Part shown: positions 19,394 through 28,182 of the stretch, piece by piece
How positions within the stretch are numbered: position 1 is the first letter of the stretch
How the letters are laid out: every line of letters begins with the position of its first letter
From: Tsukamurella spumae
GTDB lineage: Bacteria > Actinomycetota > Actinomycetes > Mycobacteriales > Mycobacteriaceae
Direction: 5' to 3'
NCBI RefSeq assembly: GCF_012396015.1
Contig: NZ_JAAXOQ010000009.1
Span: 1-64,000, forward strand
Length of the DNA: 64,000 bases
Notes under the pieces: generated by a model
Databases searched by the model: none
What the model was told of the DNA's origin: nothing
The model's input: the letters and a program-made list of their open reading frames with translations, nothing else
Position numbers and translations under genes: made by a program

Positions 19394-20662
19394 TCAGGCC
19401 CGCTCCGAACGGTTCTCCCGTGCTCGACGCTCGAGGAGCCCCCGTTCACCCTCGTTGCGGGTGCGACGGGCGGCATCGTCGAACTGCTCGGCCGCCTCGG
19501 CGTGCCGACCGGCGCGGGCGAGGAGGTCGCCCCGGACACTCGGCAGCAGCGGGGACTCGCGCAGCGCTGCCGGATCGACGGCGTCGAGGATCGTCAGTCC
19601 CGCATCCGGGCCGAGGGCACGGCCGTGCGCCACAGCGCGGTTGACCTCGACGACGGGGCCGGGCGCAGCCTCGGCGAGCGCGTCGTAGAGCGTCGCGATG
19701 CGCCGCCAATCCGTCTCGCCGGGAGCGCGGGCGCGGGCGTGCTGGGCGGCGATCTCCGCCTGGAGGAAGTACCGGCCCACGGGAATGCCCCGCGCGGCGA
19801 GGGATTCGGCCCGCTCGAGCGCGACCAGGCCCCGTCGGATCAACAACGCGTCCCACCGGCTGCGGTCCTGATCATCGAGCAGAACCGGTGCGCCGTCGGG
19901 GTCCGTGCGCGCGTCGAGGCGTGAGCCCTGGAGTTCGAGCAGGGCCTGCAGGCCGTGGGTCTCGGGCTCGTCCGGCGCGAGTCCGGCGAGCATCCGCGCC
20001 AGCCGGATGCCCTCGCGTGCCAGTTCCGGTCGCATCCAGTCGTCGCCGGCGGTGGCGGTGTAGCCCTCGGTGAAGATCAGGTAGATCACGGCCATCACAT
20101 CGTCGAGGCGGCGCGTGCGCTCCTCGCCGACGGGCAGCTCGAACTCGGCCCGGGCGGTGGTGAGTGTCTTCTTCGCGCGGGAGATCCGTTGCCCCATGGT
20201 CTTCTCCGGAACCAGGAAGCCGCGCGCGATCTCGGCGGTGGTGAGGCCGCCCACCACGCGGAGCGTCAGCGCCGCGCGCGACTCCGGCGTGAGCGAGGGA
20301 TGGCAGGACAGGAAGATCAGGCGCAGCGCGTCGTCGAAGATGAAGTCGACCTGCGCGTCGAGGTCGGGCATACCGTCGTCCTCCCGCAGGCCGCGGCCGA
20401 TCTCCTCGGTCTTGCGGCGCAGAGTCTCGGCGCGGCGGATCGCATCGACGCCGCGGCGCTTCGCGGTGGTCATGAGCCAGGCCGCCGGGTTGATGGGGAC
20501 CCCGGTCTCCGGCCACTGTTCCAGCGCGGCGACCAAGGCGTCCTGCGCGAGGTCTTCCGCGAGCTGGATGCTGCGGGTCATGCGGGTCAGCGCGCCGACG
20601 AGGCGCGTGGACTCCGCCCGCCAGGTGGCGGTGATCGCTTCGGCGGTGGTCCCGGCTGGCAC
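19394..20662 (-). CDS. ECF sigma factor with long C-terminal TPR-like domain (ECF42-type)
   Basis: A 422-residue sigma-70-family factor. Region 2 lies at about residues 12-80 (SIQLAEDLAQDALVAALEQWP) and region 4 at about 130-185 (LTLRVVGGLTTAEIARGFLVPEKTMGQR). A roughly 230-residue C-terminal extension rich in short helices follows, which identifies the group paired with DGPF/YCII proteins. That partner gene lies immediately upstream on the same strand. Such factors lack a classical anti-sigma, and the extension is thought to control activity. The start is a GTG at 20660-20662. It is convergent with rmlC and ends one base from it. Confidence 0.9.
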   Translation of the reverse strand: MPAGTTAEAITATWRAESTRLVGALTRMTRSIQLAEDLAQDALVAALEQWPETGVPINPAAWLMTTAKRRGVDAIRRAETLRRKTEEIGRGLREDDGMPDLDAQVDFIFDDALRLIFLSCHPSLTPESRAALTLRVVGGLTTAEIARGFLVPEKTMGQRISRAKKTLTTARAEFELPVGEERTRRLDDVMAVIYLIFTEGYTATAGDDWMRPELAREGIRLARMLAGLAPDEPETHGLQALLELQGSRLDARTDPDGAPVLLDDQDRSRWDALLIRRGLVALERAESLAARGIPVGRYFLQAEIAAQHARARAPGETDWRRIATLYDALAEAAPGPVVEVNRAVAHGRALGPDAGLTILDAVDPAALRESPLLPSVRGDLLARAGRHAEAAEQFDDAARRTRNEGERGLLERRARENRSERA

Positions 20663-20710
20663 TTCACCAGCGTAGGCGGGATCACCGCCGAAGCGTCGGC
20701 GGACGGGCCG

Positions 20711-21094
20711 TCAGGCGTCCGCCGGAGTCGGCGGCTCGTCCGAGATCTGCCGCAGCGTGGAGACCATGCTCACCTCCGGCCAGTGGGTGGCGTGCAGCTG
20801 GGCGAACTCCTCCGATGCGGCGATCGCCTGCTCGAGGGAGTCGTACTGCAGTAGTGACCAGCCGCCGACGATCTCCTTCGATTCGGCGTAGGGGCCGTCG
20901 ACCCGGGTGATCTCGCCCTTGCGGACCACGAAGTTCACCGCGTCCTCCGTGCCGTACAGGCCGCCGCCGTCGAGGAAGTGGCCCTTGGCCGCCTGCTCGC
21001 CGATGTAGACGTCCATCGCGTCGAAGAGGGCCTGAGGCGGCGCGCCGACCTCGGGGCCCTCCGCCATCCGTACGAATCCCATGAAACGAGGCAT
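20711..21094 (-). CDS. YCII/DGPF-domain protein, partner of the ECF sigma factor
   Basis: A 127-residue YCII-related protein. The conserved core runs from MGFVRMAEG through GGLYGTEDAV and VVRKGEITRVDGPYAESKEIVGGW, where DGPYAESKE is the DGPF-type signature. These small proteins almost always accompany ECF42-type sigma factors; their activity is unresolved. I use the ATG at 21092-21094, preceded by GAGAAGGACTG; an upstream extension lacks conservation. The sigma-factor start lies 48 bases downstream. Confidence 0.9.
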   Translation of the reverse strand: MPRFMGFVRMAEGPEVGAPPQALFDAMDVYIGEQAAKGHFLDGGGLYGTEDAVNFVVRKGEITRVDGPYAESKEIVGGWSLLQYDSLEQAIAASEEFAQLHATHWPEVSMVSTLRQISDEPPTPADA

Positions 21095-21221
21095 ATCGAT
21101 CAGTCCTTCTCTGTGGTGGGTGGAGCGTGTCTCACCGGTACGTCGAACGGGTCGACCCCGCTTCGACATCATCCCTACAGAAAGTTTCCCGCGGTCGGCG
21201 AACGAGGCTATCCGTCCGCTG

Positions 21222-22589
21222 TCAGAGCGCGGTGAGGACCGGCAGCGGCGGCAGCGAGGTCTCGTACAGCCAGGACCGCCACAGCGCGCGGAGCGGCTCG
21301 GCGCTGTGCTTGGCGGCGAGGGTCACGAAGTCCTCGGTGGACACGGACTGATGGGCGAACTCGGAGGTCCACTCGTGCAGCAGGGAGAAGAACGCCGGAT
21401 CGCCCAGCGCCACCCGCAGCGCGTGCACGGTCAGGGCGCCTCGCTTGTACACCCGGTCGTCGAACATCAGGTCCGGGCCAGGATCGCCGACGACGATGTC
21501 GGTGGGCGATGCCGCCAGCTTCGCGTAGTACCGCGCCGCCATCTGCTGGGTCGTGGCCTCGCCGCACTCCTGGGCCCACAGCCACTCGGAGTAGCAGGCG
21601 AAGCCCTCGTGCAGCCAGATGTCCTTCCACCGGGTCAGCGTCAGCGAGTTGCCGAACCACTGGTGGGCCAGCTCGTGGGCCACGAGCCGTTCGGCCTGCC
21701 GCGTACCGTCGCAATGGTTGGCCCCGAAGATCGAGACGGTCTGGGCCTCGACGGGGATCTCCAGCGTGTCGTCCGTGACGACGACCGTGTACCCGGGGAA
21801 CGGGTACGGGCCGAACCAGCGGGTGAAGGCGCGCATGATGCGTTCCTGATTGCCGAAGCTGCGCTGGAAGTCGGAGGTCAGGCGCGCGGGGACCGCGGCC
21901 CGGATCGGCACCGGCTTGTCGGCGACCTTGAGCAGGTCGTACGCGCCGATCTGGATGGTGGCCAGGTACGACGCCATCGGCGCGGCCTGCTCGTACACCC
22001 ACGTGGTGTGGGCGGCCGAGACCTTCCGGGAGACCAGCTTTCCGTTGGACACCACCCGGTAGGGGGAATCGGTGGTGATGGTGATGCGGTACGAGGCCTT
22101 GGATGCAGGATGGTCGTCACACGGGAACCACGACGGTGCGCCGCTCGGCTGTGAGGCGACGATCACGCCCTCCGACAGCTCCTCCCAGCCGACCTCGCCC
22201 CAGGTGGAACGGATCGGGCGGGGCGTTCCCGCGTACCGGATGGAGATCGTCATCGCCGCGCCGGCGGGGACCTCGTCGGCGAGCGTGAGCGTGAGCTTGC
22301 CCCCGCGGTGGGCGTAGCGCTGTGGACGGCGACCGTTGACCGAGATCTTCGCCGCGGTGAGGGCGTCCGACAGGTCGAGCGAGAAACGCTTGAGCGGCTC
22401 GGAGGCCGTTGCGGTGATCTCGGCCCTACCGTCGAGCCGGTTGCTCTCGACCTTGTAGCTCAACTCCAGGTCGTACCGGGAGACTCGGTACCCCGGATTG
22501 CCGTGGCCGGGGATGTACGGATCCACCGCGCGCGCGTGCTGCGGATTCGGTGCGGCGACGAGCTTCGGGCCGACCGATTTGCGCACCAC
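21222..22589 (-). CDS. M1-family zinc aminopeptidase
   Basis: A compact M1 metallopeptidase of about 455 residues with the gluzincin motif HELAHQWFGNSLT and the downstream zinc ligand in WLHEGFA. The usual exopeptidase GAMEN loop is replaced by a PVEAQ sequence that keeps the Glu. The C-terminal helical domain of full-length PepN is absent. There are three clustered GTG candidates; I prefer 22587-22589 because AAAGGAAG lies about nine bases upstream. It is the third gene of an operon with a GNAT and the Pls-like synthetase. Zn-aminopeptidase-type enzymes degrade epsilon-poly-lysine in producers, so trimming or detoxifying the synthetase product is a reasonable but unproven role. Confidence 0.87.
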   Translation of the reverse strand: MVRKSVGPKLVAAPNPQHARAVDPYIPGHGNPGYRVSRYDLELSYKVESNRLDGRAEITATASEPLKRFSLDLSDALTAAKISVNGRRPQRYAHRGGKLTLTLADEVPAGAAMTISIRYAGTPRPIRSTWGEVGWEELSEGVIVASQPSGAPSWFPCDDHPASKASYRITITTDSPYRVVSNGKLVSRKVSAAHTTWVYEQAAPMASYLATIQIGAYDLLKVADKPVPIRAAVPARLTSDFQRSFGNQERIMRAFTRWFGPYPFPGYTVVVTDDTLEIPVEAQTVSIFGANHCDGTRQAERLVAHELAHQWFGNSLTLTRWKDIWLHEGFACYSEWLWAQECGEATTQQMAARYYAKLAASPTDIVVGDPGPDLMFDDRVYKRGALTVHALRVALGDPAFFSLLHEWTSEFAHQSVSTEDFVTLAAKHSAEPLRALWRSWLYETSLPPLPVLTAL

Positions 22590-22622
22590 GGATCGCACTT
22601 CCTTTCGCTGGGGTTCGGATGA

Positions 22623-23099
22623 TCACCTTACCGGCTTGCGCAGCGTCACGGTGGTGACGCCGCCGTGCGGCGCGGGCTCCGGATCCGAGACCGTATATCC
22701 CGCGCGCTCGTACGTCCGGATGTTGCGCTCGCTGCCGGCGCCGGTGAACATGACGAACTCCTGGGTGCCCCGAGGTGCGAGGGATTCCATGAGGGCGATC
22801 AGCTCCGTGCCGAGCCCGCGCCCGGCGAGGTCCGGCGCGACCATCACGCGACCGATGTGCCAGCGGTGGTTCGGCTCCGCCTGGCCGCGGACCGCGCCGA
22901 TCAGCCGACCGTCGAGCCGCATCACGAAGGTCGCCCACTGGGATGCCCACCGCAGGATGTCGTCGTGTGTCTCGGTGAGCGGCGGGATGTCGAGACTGTC
23001 GTTCGCGATCGCCTCCTGCACCCAGCAGCACCGCTGCAACACGAGCAGTTCCGCCACGTCGCTCGGCTGGAACGGGGTGATCTCGAGCCCGTCGCTCAC
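22623..23099 (-). CDS. GNAT-family N-acetyltransferase
   Basis: A 158-residue GNAT protein. The acetyl-CoA-binding motif is RVMVAPDLAGRGLGTELIALME (V-x-x-x-x-R-G-x-G type), and ERNIRTYERAGY is the typical motif B. The start is GTG (23097-23099). It lies between the Pls-like synthetase (54 bases upstream) and the M1 peptidase (about 30 bases downstream), all on one strand, so it may acetylate an amine of the synthetase product or its monomer; this is inference from position. Confidence 0.87.
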   Translation of the reverse strand: MSDGLEITPFQPSDVAELLVLQRCCWVQEAIANDSLDIPPLTETHDDILRWASQWATFVMRLDGRLIGAVRGQAEPNHRWHIGRVMVAPDLAGRGLGTELIALMESLAPRGTQEFVMFTGAGSERNIRTYERAGYTVSDPEPAPHGGVTTVTLRKPVR

Positions 23100-23153
23100 G
23101 GGAGCCCTTTCGTCGGGGGTGTCGGGGCCGGCCTCAGTGGCCGGATCGCCGGA

Positions 23154-26100
23154 TCAGTCGCGCTTGCGCTTGCCCTCGTTGAAGATCCACGGCGAGATGG
23201 GGTTGCCCTGCCATTTGGTGTTGGCGGGCACGGAGTCGCCGCGCATGACCAGCGAGGCGGGGCCGACGGTGGCACCGTCGCCCACGGACGACGCGGGAAG
23301 CGCGACGCAGTGCGGGCCGAGGGTGGCGCCCTTGCCGAGCACGACGGTGTCCATCGCCATGATGCGGTCGTGGAACAGGTGCGTCTGGACCACGCAGCCG
23401 CGGGAGACGGTGGCGGCGTCGCCGAGGGTCACCAGGTCGGCCTCGGGGAGCCAATAGGTCTCGCACCACACGCCGCGGCCGATCTTGGCACCCAGCATCC
23501 GCAGCCACAGGTTGAGGATCGGCGTGCCGGTCGCGGCGTGCGCGAACCACGGGGCGGCGACGCACTCGACGAACGCGTCGGAGAGCTCGTTGCGCCAGAC
23601 GAAGGACGACCACAGCGGGTGCTCTTCGCGGCCGATCCGCCCGACCACCAGCCACTTCGCCGCCGCGGCGACGCAGCACGCGATGGCGCCGGCCACCAGC
23701 AGCGTCACACCCGAGAGCAGTGCCGCGAGCCACCAGCCGACGTTGATCGCGAAGTAGTTCAACGCGACCAGCGTCGCGAGGCCGAGGCCGAAGCTGACGA
23801 ACACCGCGAGCAGGCGCGCCGTCTCGACGGATCCACGGGCCAACCGCAGGCCGAGCGACGGGTTGTACGTGAAGGTGGAGTCGGTGTTACCGGCGGTGCG
23901 GCGCAGGCGGACCGGGGGAGAGCCGAGCCAGGAGCTGCCGCTCTTCGCCTTCGACGGGGTGGCGCTCAGGACGGCCACCAGGCCATCCTTCGGGACGCGA
24001 CGGCCCGGCCCCGTCATCCCCGAGTTACCGAGGAAGGCGCGCTTGCCGATCTTGGCCTCGTCGATGCGCATCCAGCCGCCGCCGAGCTCGTAGCTGCCGA
24101 CCATCGTGTCGTCGGCGAGGAAGGACCCGTCACCGATCGTGGTGAACTTGGGAATGACCATGGCCGTGGAGATCTCGGCGTCCTTGCCCACCTTGGTGCC
24201 CAGCATCCGGAACCAGATCGGCGTCAGGAGCGAGGCGTAGAGCGGGAACAGGAAGGTGCGCGCGGCGTCCATGAGCCGCTCGGTGGCCCAGACCTGCCAG
24301 CCGACGCGGCTGCGGACGGCGTGGTACCCGGGCCGCAGGCCGATCGCGAGCAGCCGGACCGCGATCAGGGTGAGCAGGGCGTAGACCGTGAGCGAGACGA
24401 GGACCGCGATCGGAAGGATCGCCAGCCCGTGCAGTGCGGCCTCCCTGAGGTAGGCGTCGTCCCGGACGAACCAGCCGATGAGTGCGAGGCCCGAGGCGAT
24501 CGCGACCATCGGCAGTCCGGCGAGCAGCACGGAGCTGACGCCGTAGACCCACACCCAGAAGGGCTTGCGGGGCGGGTGCTCCGCGGGCCACGGGTGCTCG
24601 GCCTTGCCGATCTTCTCCGCGGGCGAGCCCGCCCAGTGCTGCTTCGCCTTGACCTTGCCGAACACCGCGGAGCCGGGCCCCACCTCGGCGCGCTTACCGA
24701 CCTTCGCGCCCGGCAACAGCGTGGACCGCGCTCCGATGGACGCCTCCTCGCCGATGCTGATCTCGCCGATGTGCAGCTCGTCGCCGTCGAGGTAGTGCCC
24801 GGCGAGGTCGACCTCGGGCTCGACGGACGCGTAGTCGCCAAGCTCGAGCATGCCGGTCACGGGCGGCAGGGCGTGCAGGTCGACGCCGCGGCCGATCTTC
24901 GCGCCCAGCGCGCGGGCGTAGTAGATCATCCACGGTGCGCCGGAGAGGTTCTCGGCGCCGGACGCGGCGGTGAATCGCTCCGCGATCCACAGCCGCAGGT
25001 GCTCCGGGCCGCCGCGGCGGTAGACGCCGGGCTTGAGCCCGCTGAGCAGCAGGCGGCACGCGATCACCGACAGTGCCATGCGCCCGATCGGCGTGATGAA
25101 CACCAGGAACAGGACGAGGACCACCCACCAGTTCATGGTGGGGAGCAGGGTCGAGCCGGTGGCCCGGGCGAAGACGTTGTTGGCGATCGCCATCCACGTC
25201 AGCCACTGCAGGCCCGTCAGCGTGGTCAGCGGCACCGACAGCAGGATCTGCGCGAGCCCCGTCGACCTCGGCGTCGGCCGCACATCGCGCGGTTCGGCGA
25301 CCTCCGCGGGCCGCAGCGACTCCAGGTACGCGGCCAGGGATCCGAGCCGGGGGTGGTCGTAGAGATCGGCGACCGTGATCGACGGGTACTGCTCGCGCAA
25401 CGAGGTGACCAGCTGCGCCGCGCTCAGTGACCCGCCGCCCTCGGCGAAGAAGTCGGCGTCCTCGCTCGTGATCGATGCGCCGAGGATGCCGGCCCAGCGC
25501 TCCGCGACCCACGCCGCGGTGCCGGCCAGGTCGCCGGTATCGGTGTCGTCCGAGCCGGGAAGCGGCCAGGGGAGCGCGTTGCGATCGACCTTGCCCGAGG
25601 TGCGGGTGGGCAGCTCGTCCATCAGTGCGAGCCGCGGCACCAGCGCCGCGGGGAGCTCCTTCGACAGCAGCTCGCGGGCCGCCTTGAGGTCGAAATCGGG
25701 GTCGGTCGACGCGAGGTAGCCGACGAGCATCGACGTACCGGCCGAGTTCTTCCGCACCGCGGCGGCAGCGCCGGACACGCCCGGCAGATTCTGCAGCGCC
25801 GTGTCGACCTCGCCGAGCTCGATCCGGCGACCACCGACTTTCACCTGGTCGTCGGCGCGGCCTTCGAAGAGCAGGCCCTCGAGCTCGAGCCGCACGAGGT
25901 CGCCCGAGCGGTACGCGCGATCCCACCCGAGGCTCTCCATCGGCGCGTACTTCTCGGCGTCCTTGGCCGGATCGAGGTAGCGGGCGAGGCCCACACCGCC
26001 GATCACGAGCTCGCCGGACTCGCCGACCGCGACGGGCAGCCCCGTCGTCGGGTCCACGACGGCCAGGTCCCAGCCCTGCAGGGGCAGGCCGATCCGGACG

Positions 26101-27062
26101 GGGCCCTGCCCGTCGAGCGGTGCGGCGCACGCGACGACGGTGGCCTCGGTCGGGCCGTAGGTGTTCCACACCTCGCGTCCGTCGACGGCGAGCCGCTGCG
26201 CCAGCTCGGGCGGGCAGGCCTCGCCGCCGAAGATCAGCAGGCGGACGGCCTCGAGCGCCTCGGCGGGCCACATCGCGGCCAGGGTCGGCACCGTCGAGAC
26301 CACGGAGATGTCGCGGGAGACGAGCCAGGGCCCGAGGTCCATGCCCGAGCGCACCAGCGAGCGGGGTGCGGGGACCAGGCAGGCGCCGTGGCGCCAGGCG
26401 AGCCACATCTCCTCGCAGGAGGCGTCGAAGGCGACGGACAGTCCGGCGAGCACCCGGTCGCCGGGCTTGAGGGGCTCGGCCTGCAGGAAGAGCCGGGCCT
26501 CGGCGTCGACGAAGGCCGCCGAGTTGCGGTTCGTGACGGCCACGCCCTTCGGGGTGCCCGTCGAACCGGAGGTGAAGATGATCCAGGAGTCGTCCTCGGG
26601 CGTCGGCAGGCGGTTGCCCGGCTGGGCGGTCCCGGCCTCGATCGCGGCCGCCCGTTCCTTGGTCGACGGTGCCCGCCAGAGGCCCTCGCCGGTGAAGATC
26701 GCGGCGGCGACTGCTTCGCCGAAGACGAGGTCGGCGCGCTCCTGCGGGTCGTCGGCGTCGACGGGGACGTAGGCGCAGCCGGCCGCGATCGTCGAGAGGA
26801 TCGCGACATAGAGCGAGCGGTGCCCGGAGGGCATGCGGACGCCGACGCGATCGCCCGCCACGACACCGCTCCGTCCGAGGAAGTCGGCGCCCTCGAGCAC
26901 CTCCTCCCACAGTTCGGAGTACGTGAGGACGACGTCTCCGTCGTCGATCGCCGGCGCCTCGGGATGCTCGTCGACCGACGCCCTGAGGATGTCGATCAGC
27001 GTGCGGGGCTCGGGTGCGAGCGGGGAGAGCAGGTACTGCGGGGGGATCTCGTGCGGGACCAC
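23154..27062 (-). CDS. Pls-like membrane NRPS (epsilon-poly-lysine-synthetase architecture)
   Basis: A 1302-residue single-module synthetase. The adenylation domain spans about residues 20-500 (FTSGSTGTPKGVAVTN; TYGPTEATVVA; GKVDRNAL with Lys491). A carrier domain has its phosphopantetheine Ser545 in FFAEGGGSLSA. Six membrane helices follow as pairs near 608-672, 835-908 and 1083-1140, separating three related soluble domains at about 675-830, 910-1075 and 1145-1302 with hexapeptide-repeat character. That is the layout of Streptomyces Pls, which polymerises L-lysine without a thioesterase. Hand-aligned specificity residues read D-A-E-S-I-G-T-V-V-K, close to the lysine code I recall (DAESIGSVCK). 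It starts at GTG after GGAGGAA. It heads an operon with a GNAT and an M1 peptidase. Confidence 0.88.
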   Translation of the reverse strand: MVPHEIPPQYLLSPLAPEPRTLIDILRASVDEHPEAPAIDDGDVVLTYSELWEEVLEGADFLGRSGVVAGDRVGVRMPSGHRSLYVAILSTIAAGCAYVPVDADDPQERADLVFGEAVAAAIFTGEGLWRAPSTKERAAAIEAGTAQPGNRLPTPEDDSWIIFTSGSTGTPKGVAVTNRNSAAFVDAEARLFLQAEPLKPGDRVLAGLSVAFDASCEEMWLAWRHGACLVPAPRSLVRSGMDLGPWLVSRDISVVSTVPTLAAMWPAEALEAVRLLIFGGEACPPELAQRLAVDGREVWNTYGPTEATVVACAAPLDGQGPVRIGLPLQGWDLAVVDPTTGLPVAVGESGELVIGGVGLARYLDPAKDAEKYAPMESLGWDRAYRSGDLVRLELEGLLFEGRADDQVKVGGRRIELGEVDTALQNLPGVSGAAAAVRKNSAGTSMLVGYLASTDPDFDLKAARELLSKELPAALVPRLALMDELPTRTSGKVDRNALPWPLPGSDDTDTGDLAGTAAWVAERWAGILGASITSEDADFFAEGGGSLSAAQLVTSLREQYPSITVADLYDHPRLGSLAAYLESLRPAEVAEPRDVRPTPRSTGLAQILLSVPLTTLTGLQWLTWMAIANNVFARATGSTLLPTMNWWVVLVLFLVFITPIGRMALSVIACRLLLSGLKPGVYRRGGPEHLRLWIAERFTAASGAENLSGAPWMIYYARALGAKIGRGVDLHALPPVTGMLELGDYASVEPEVDLAGHYLDGDELHIGEISIGEEASIGARSTLLPGAKVGKRAEVGPGSAVFGKVKAKQHWAGSPAEKIGKAEHPWPAEHPPRKPFWVWVYGVSSVLLAGLPMVAIASGLALIGWFVRDDAYLREAALHGLAILPIAVLVSLTVYALLTLIAVRLLAIGLRPGYHAVRSRVGWQVWATERLMDAARTFLFPLYASLLTPIWFRMLGTKVGKDAEISTAMVIPKFTTIGDGSFLADDTMVGSYELGGGWMRIDEAKIGKRAFLGNSGMTGPGRRVPKDGLVAVLSATPSKAKSGSSWLGSPPVRLRRTAGNTDSTFTYNPSLGLRLARGSVETARLLAVFVSFGLGLATLVALNYFAINVGWWLAALLSGVTLLVAGAIACCVAAAAKWLVVGRIGREEHPLWSSFVWRNELSDAFVECVAAPWFAHAATGTPILNLWLRMLGAKIGRGVWCETYWLPEADLVTLGDAATVSRGCVVQTHLFHDRIMAMDTVVLGKGATLGPHCVALPASSVGDGATVGPASLVMRGDSVPANTKWQGNPISPWIFNEGKRKRD

Positions 27063-27165
27063 GGTGGTCGACTTCCTCCGGTTAAGAGAACGGGGACGAC
27101 AGAGAGCACAGAACTTCGGGTTGATTGTGTCAGGTCACAGGAATCCTGCAGCAGGGGCTTCCGGC

Positions 27166-27199
27166 GTTACTATGGCCGTATTGATTACCGGCCAGTAAC
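27166..27199. promoter_or_regulatory. Inverted repeat over the alpha/beta-hydrolase promoter
   Basis: GTTACT..GGCCG (27166-27178) is mirrored by CGGCC-AGTAAC (27189-27199). The right half includes the near-palindrome TTACCGGCCAGTAA (27185-27198), a form common for TetR-type operators. A TACTAT hexamer (27168-27173) inside it may be the -10 box. An AAGGAG ribosome-binding site begins at once (27200-27205). The Pls-like gene diverges 100 bases away, so one regulator could serve both. Confidence 0.4.
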
Positions 27200-27213
27200 A
27201 AGGAGTGATCGCG

Positions 27214-28182
27214 ATGGCCGTCGTCGCCCATCGAGGCCGCAGTCTGCGTGCGTTGATCGTGCTGTGGTTCGTCCGGATCGTGATGAAGACCGTTTTCCGC
27301 GTCTTCCCGATGAGTGACCGGACCCTGCCGCTGCTGCGCGCCGCGGAGCCCTACCTGAGCCGGGTGCCGCAGTCGGTGCGCGGTGTCCGGATCGAGAAGA
27401 TCGTCCTCGGTGGCGTGCCCACGGAGCGGATCGTCCCCGACGGTGACGCCGATCCGCACCCGCGCGCGGCCCTCGTCTACTACCACGGCGGTGCCTTCAT
27501 CGGGTGCAACCTGGACACCCATCGCCGCATCGCGGTCCTGCTGGCCCGCGGCCTGCGCGTGCCCGTCTACAACGTCGAGTACCGGCAGTACCCCGACGGT
27601 GGCGTCGGAACGTCCGTCGCCGACGGTTTCGCTGCGTACCGCGAACTGCTCGACTCGGGCGACTTCGATCGGATCCTCGTGGCGGGCGACTCGGCCGGCG
27701 GCTTCGTGTGCGCGAAGGTCATCGAGTACGCCGGCGAGGCGGGTATCCAGGCGCCGACCGCGTTCGCGGGCTTCTCCCCCTTCCTCGACATCAGTGCCGA
27801 GTTGCCGCGCTCCTCGCGTCACGACGCGATGCTGCCGCTCGGCAAGATCCGCAAGCTGCGCACGGTGCTCGGCCGCGGCCCGGAGGAGCTCCGCGGCCCG
27901 GAGAACATGACCACCGACGCGACGGCGCGGTACTTCCCGCCCACCATCCTGTTCGCGGCGAGCCGCGAGGCGCTCGAGCTGGACTCGCTGGAGTTGCACG
28001 CGTCGCTGGACCGCGCGGGCGTGGAGAACGAGGTGCACCTCTACGACGCTCAGGTGCACGCCTTCGTCGTGGGCGCCGGGCTCACCCCCGAGTCGTGGGC
28101 CGCGTACCAGACGGCGGTCGCCTTCCTCTCCGAGCAGCTCACCGAGGCGGAGACGGACGCCACGCGCAGCGACGCGGCCTGA
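27214..28182 (+). CDS. Alpha/beta hydrolase (hormone-sensitive-lipase family esterase)
   Basis: A 322-residue esterase or lipase. It has the oxyanion-hole motif YYHGGAFIGCNLDTH and nucleophile motif GDSAGGF; the acid/base pair comes from the C-terminal region ending in VHAFVVG. The first 30 residues include a hydrophobic stretch (LRALIVLWFVRIVMKTVF) that may attach it to the membrane. I use the ATG at 27214 with AAGGAG nine bases upstream; the earlier GTG falls inside that ribosome-binding site. It diverges from the Pls-like operon. Its 3' end overlaps the convergent permease gene by 44 bases. Confidence 0.9.
   Translation: MAVVAHRGRSLRALIVLWFVRIVMKTVFRVFPMSDRTLPLLRAAEPYLSRVPQSVRGVRIEKIVLGGVPTERIVPDGDADPHPRAALVYYHGGAFIGCNLDTHRRIAVLLARGLRVPVYNVEYRQYPDGGVGTSVADGFAAYRELLDSGDFDRILVAGDSAGGFVCAKVIEYAGEAGIQAPTAFAGFSPFLDISAELPRSSRHDAMLPLGKIRKLRTVLGRGPEELRGPENMTTDATARYFPPTILFAASREALELDSLELHASLDRAGVENEVHLYDAQVHAFVVGAGLTPESWAAYQTAVAFLSEQLTEAETDATRSDAA

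Noticed and set aside
22665-25430. A 921-codon forward-strand open frame across the Pls-like gene
   Set aside because: It is antisense to clear A-domain and carrier-domain coding sequence, has Arg/Gly/Ala-rich composition typical of high-GC shadow frames, and shows no domain.
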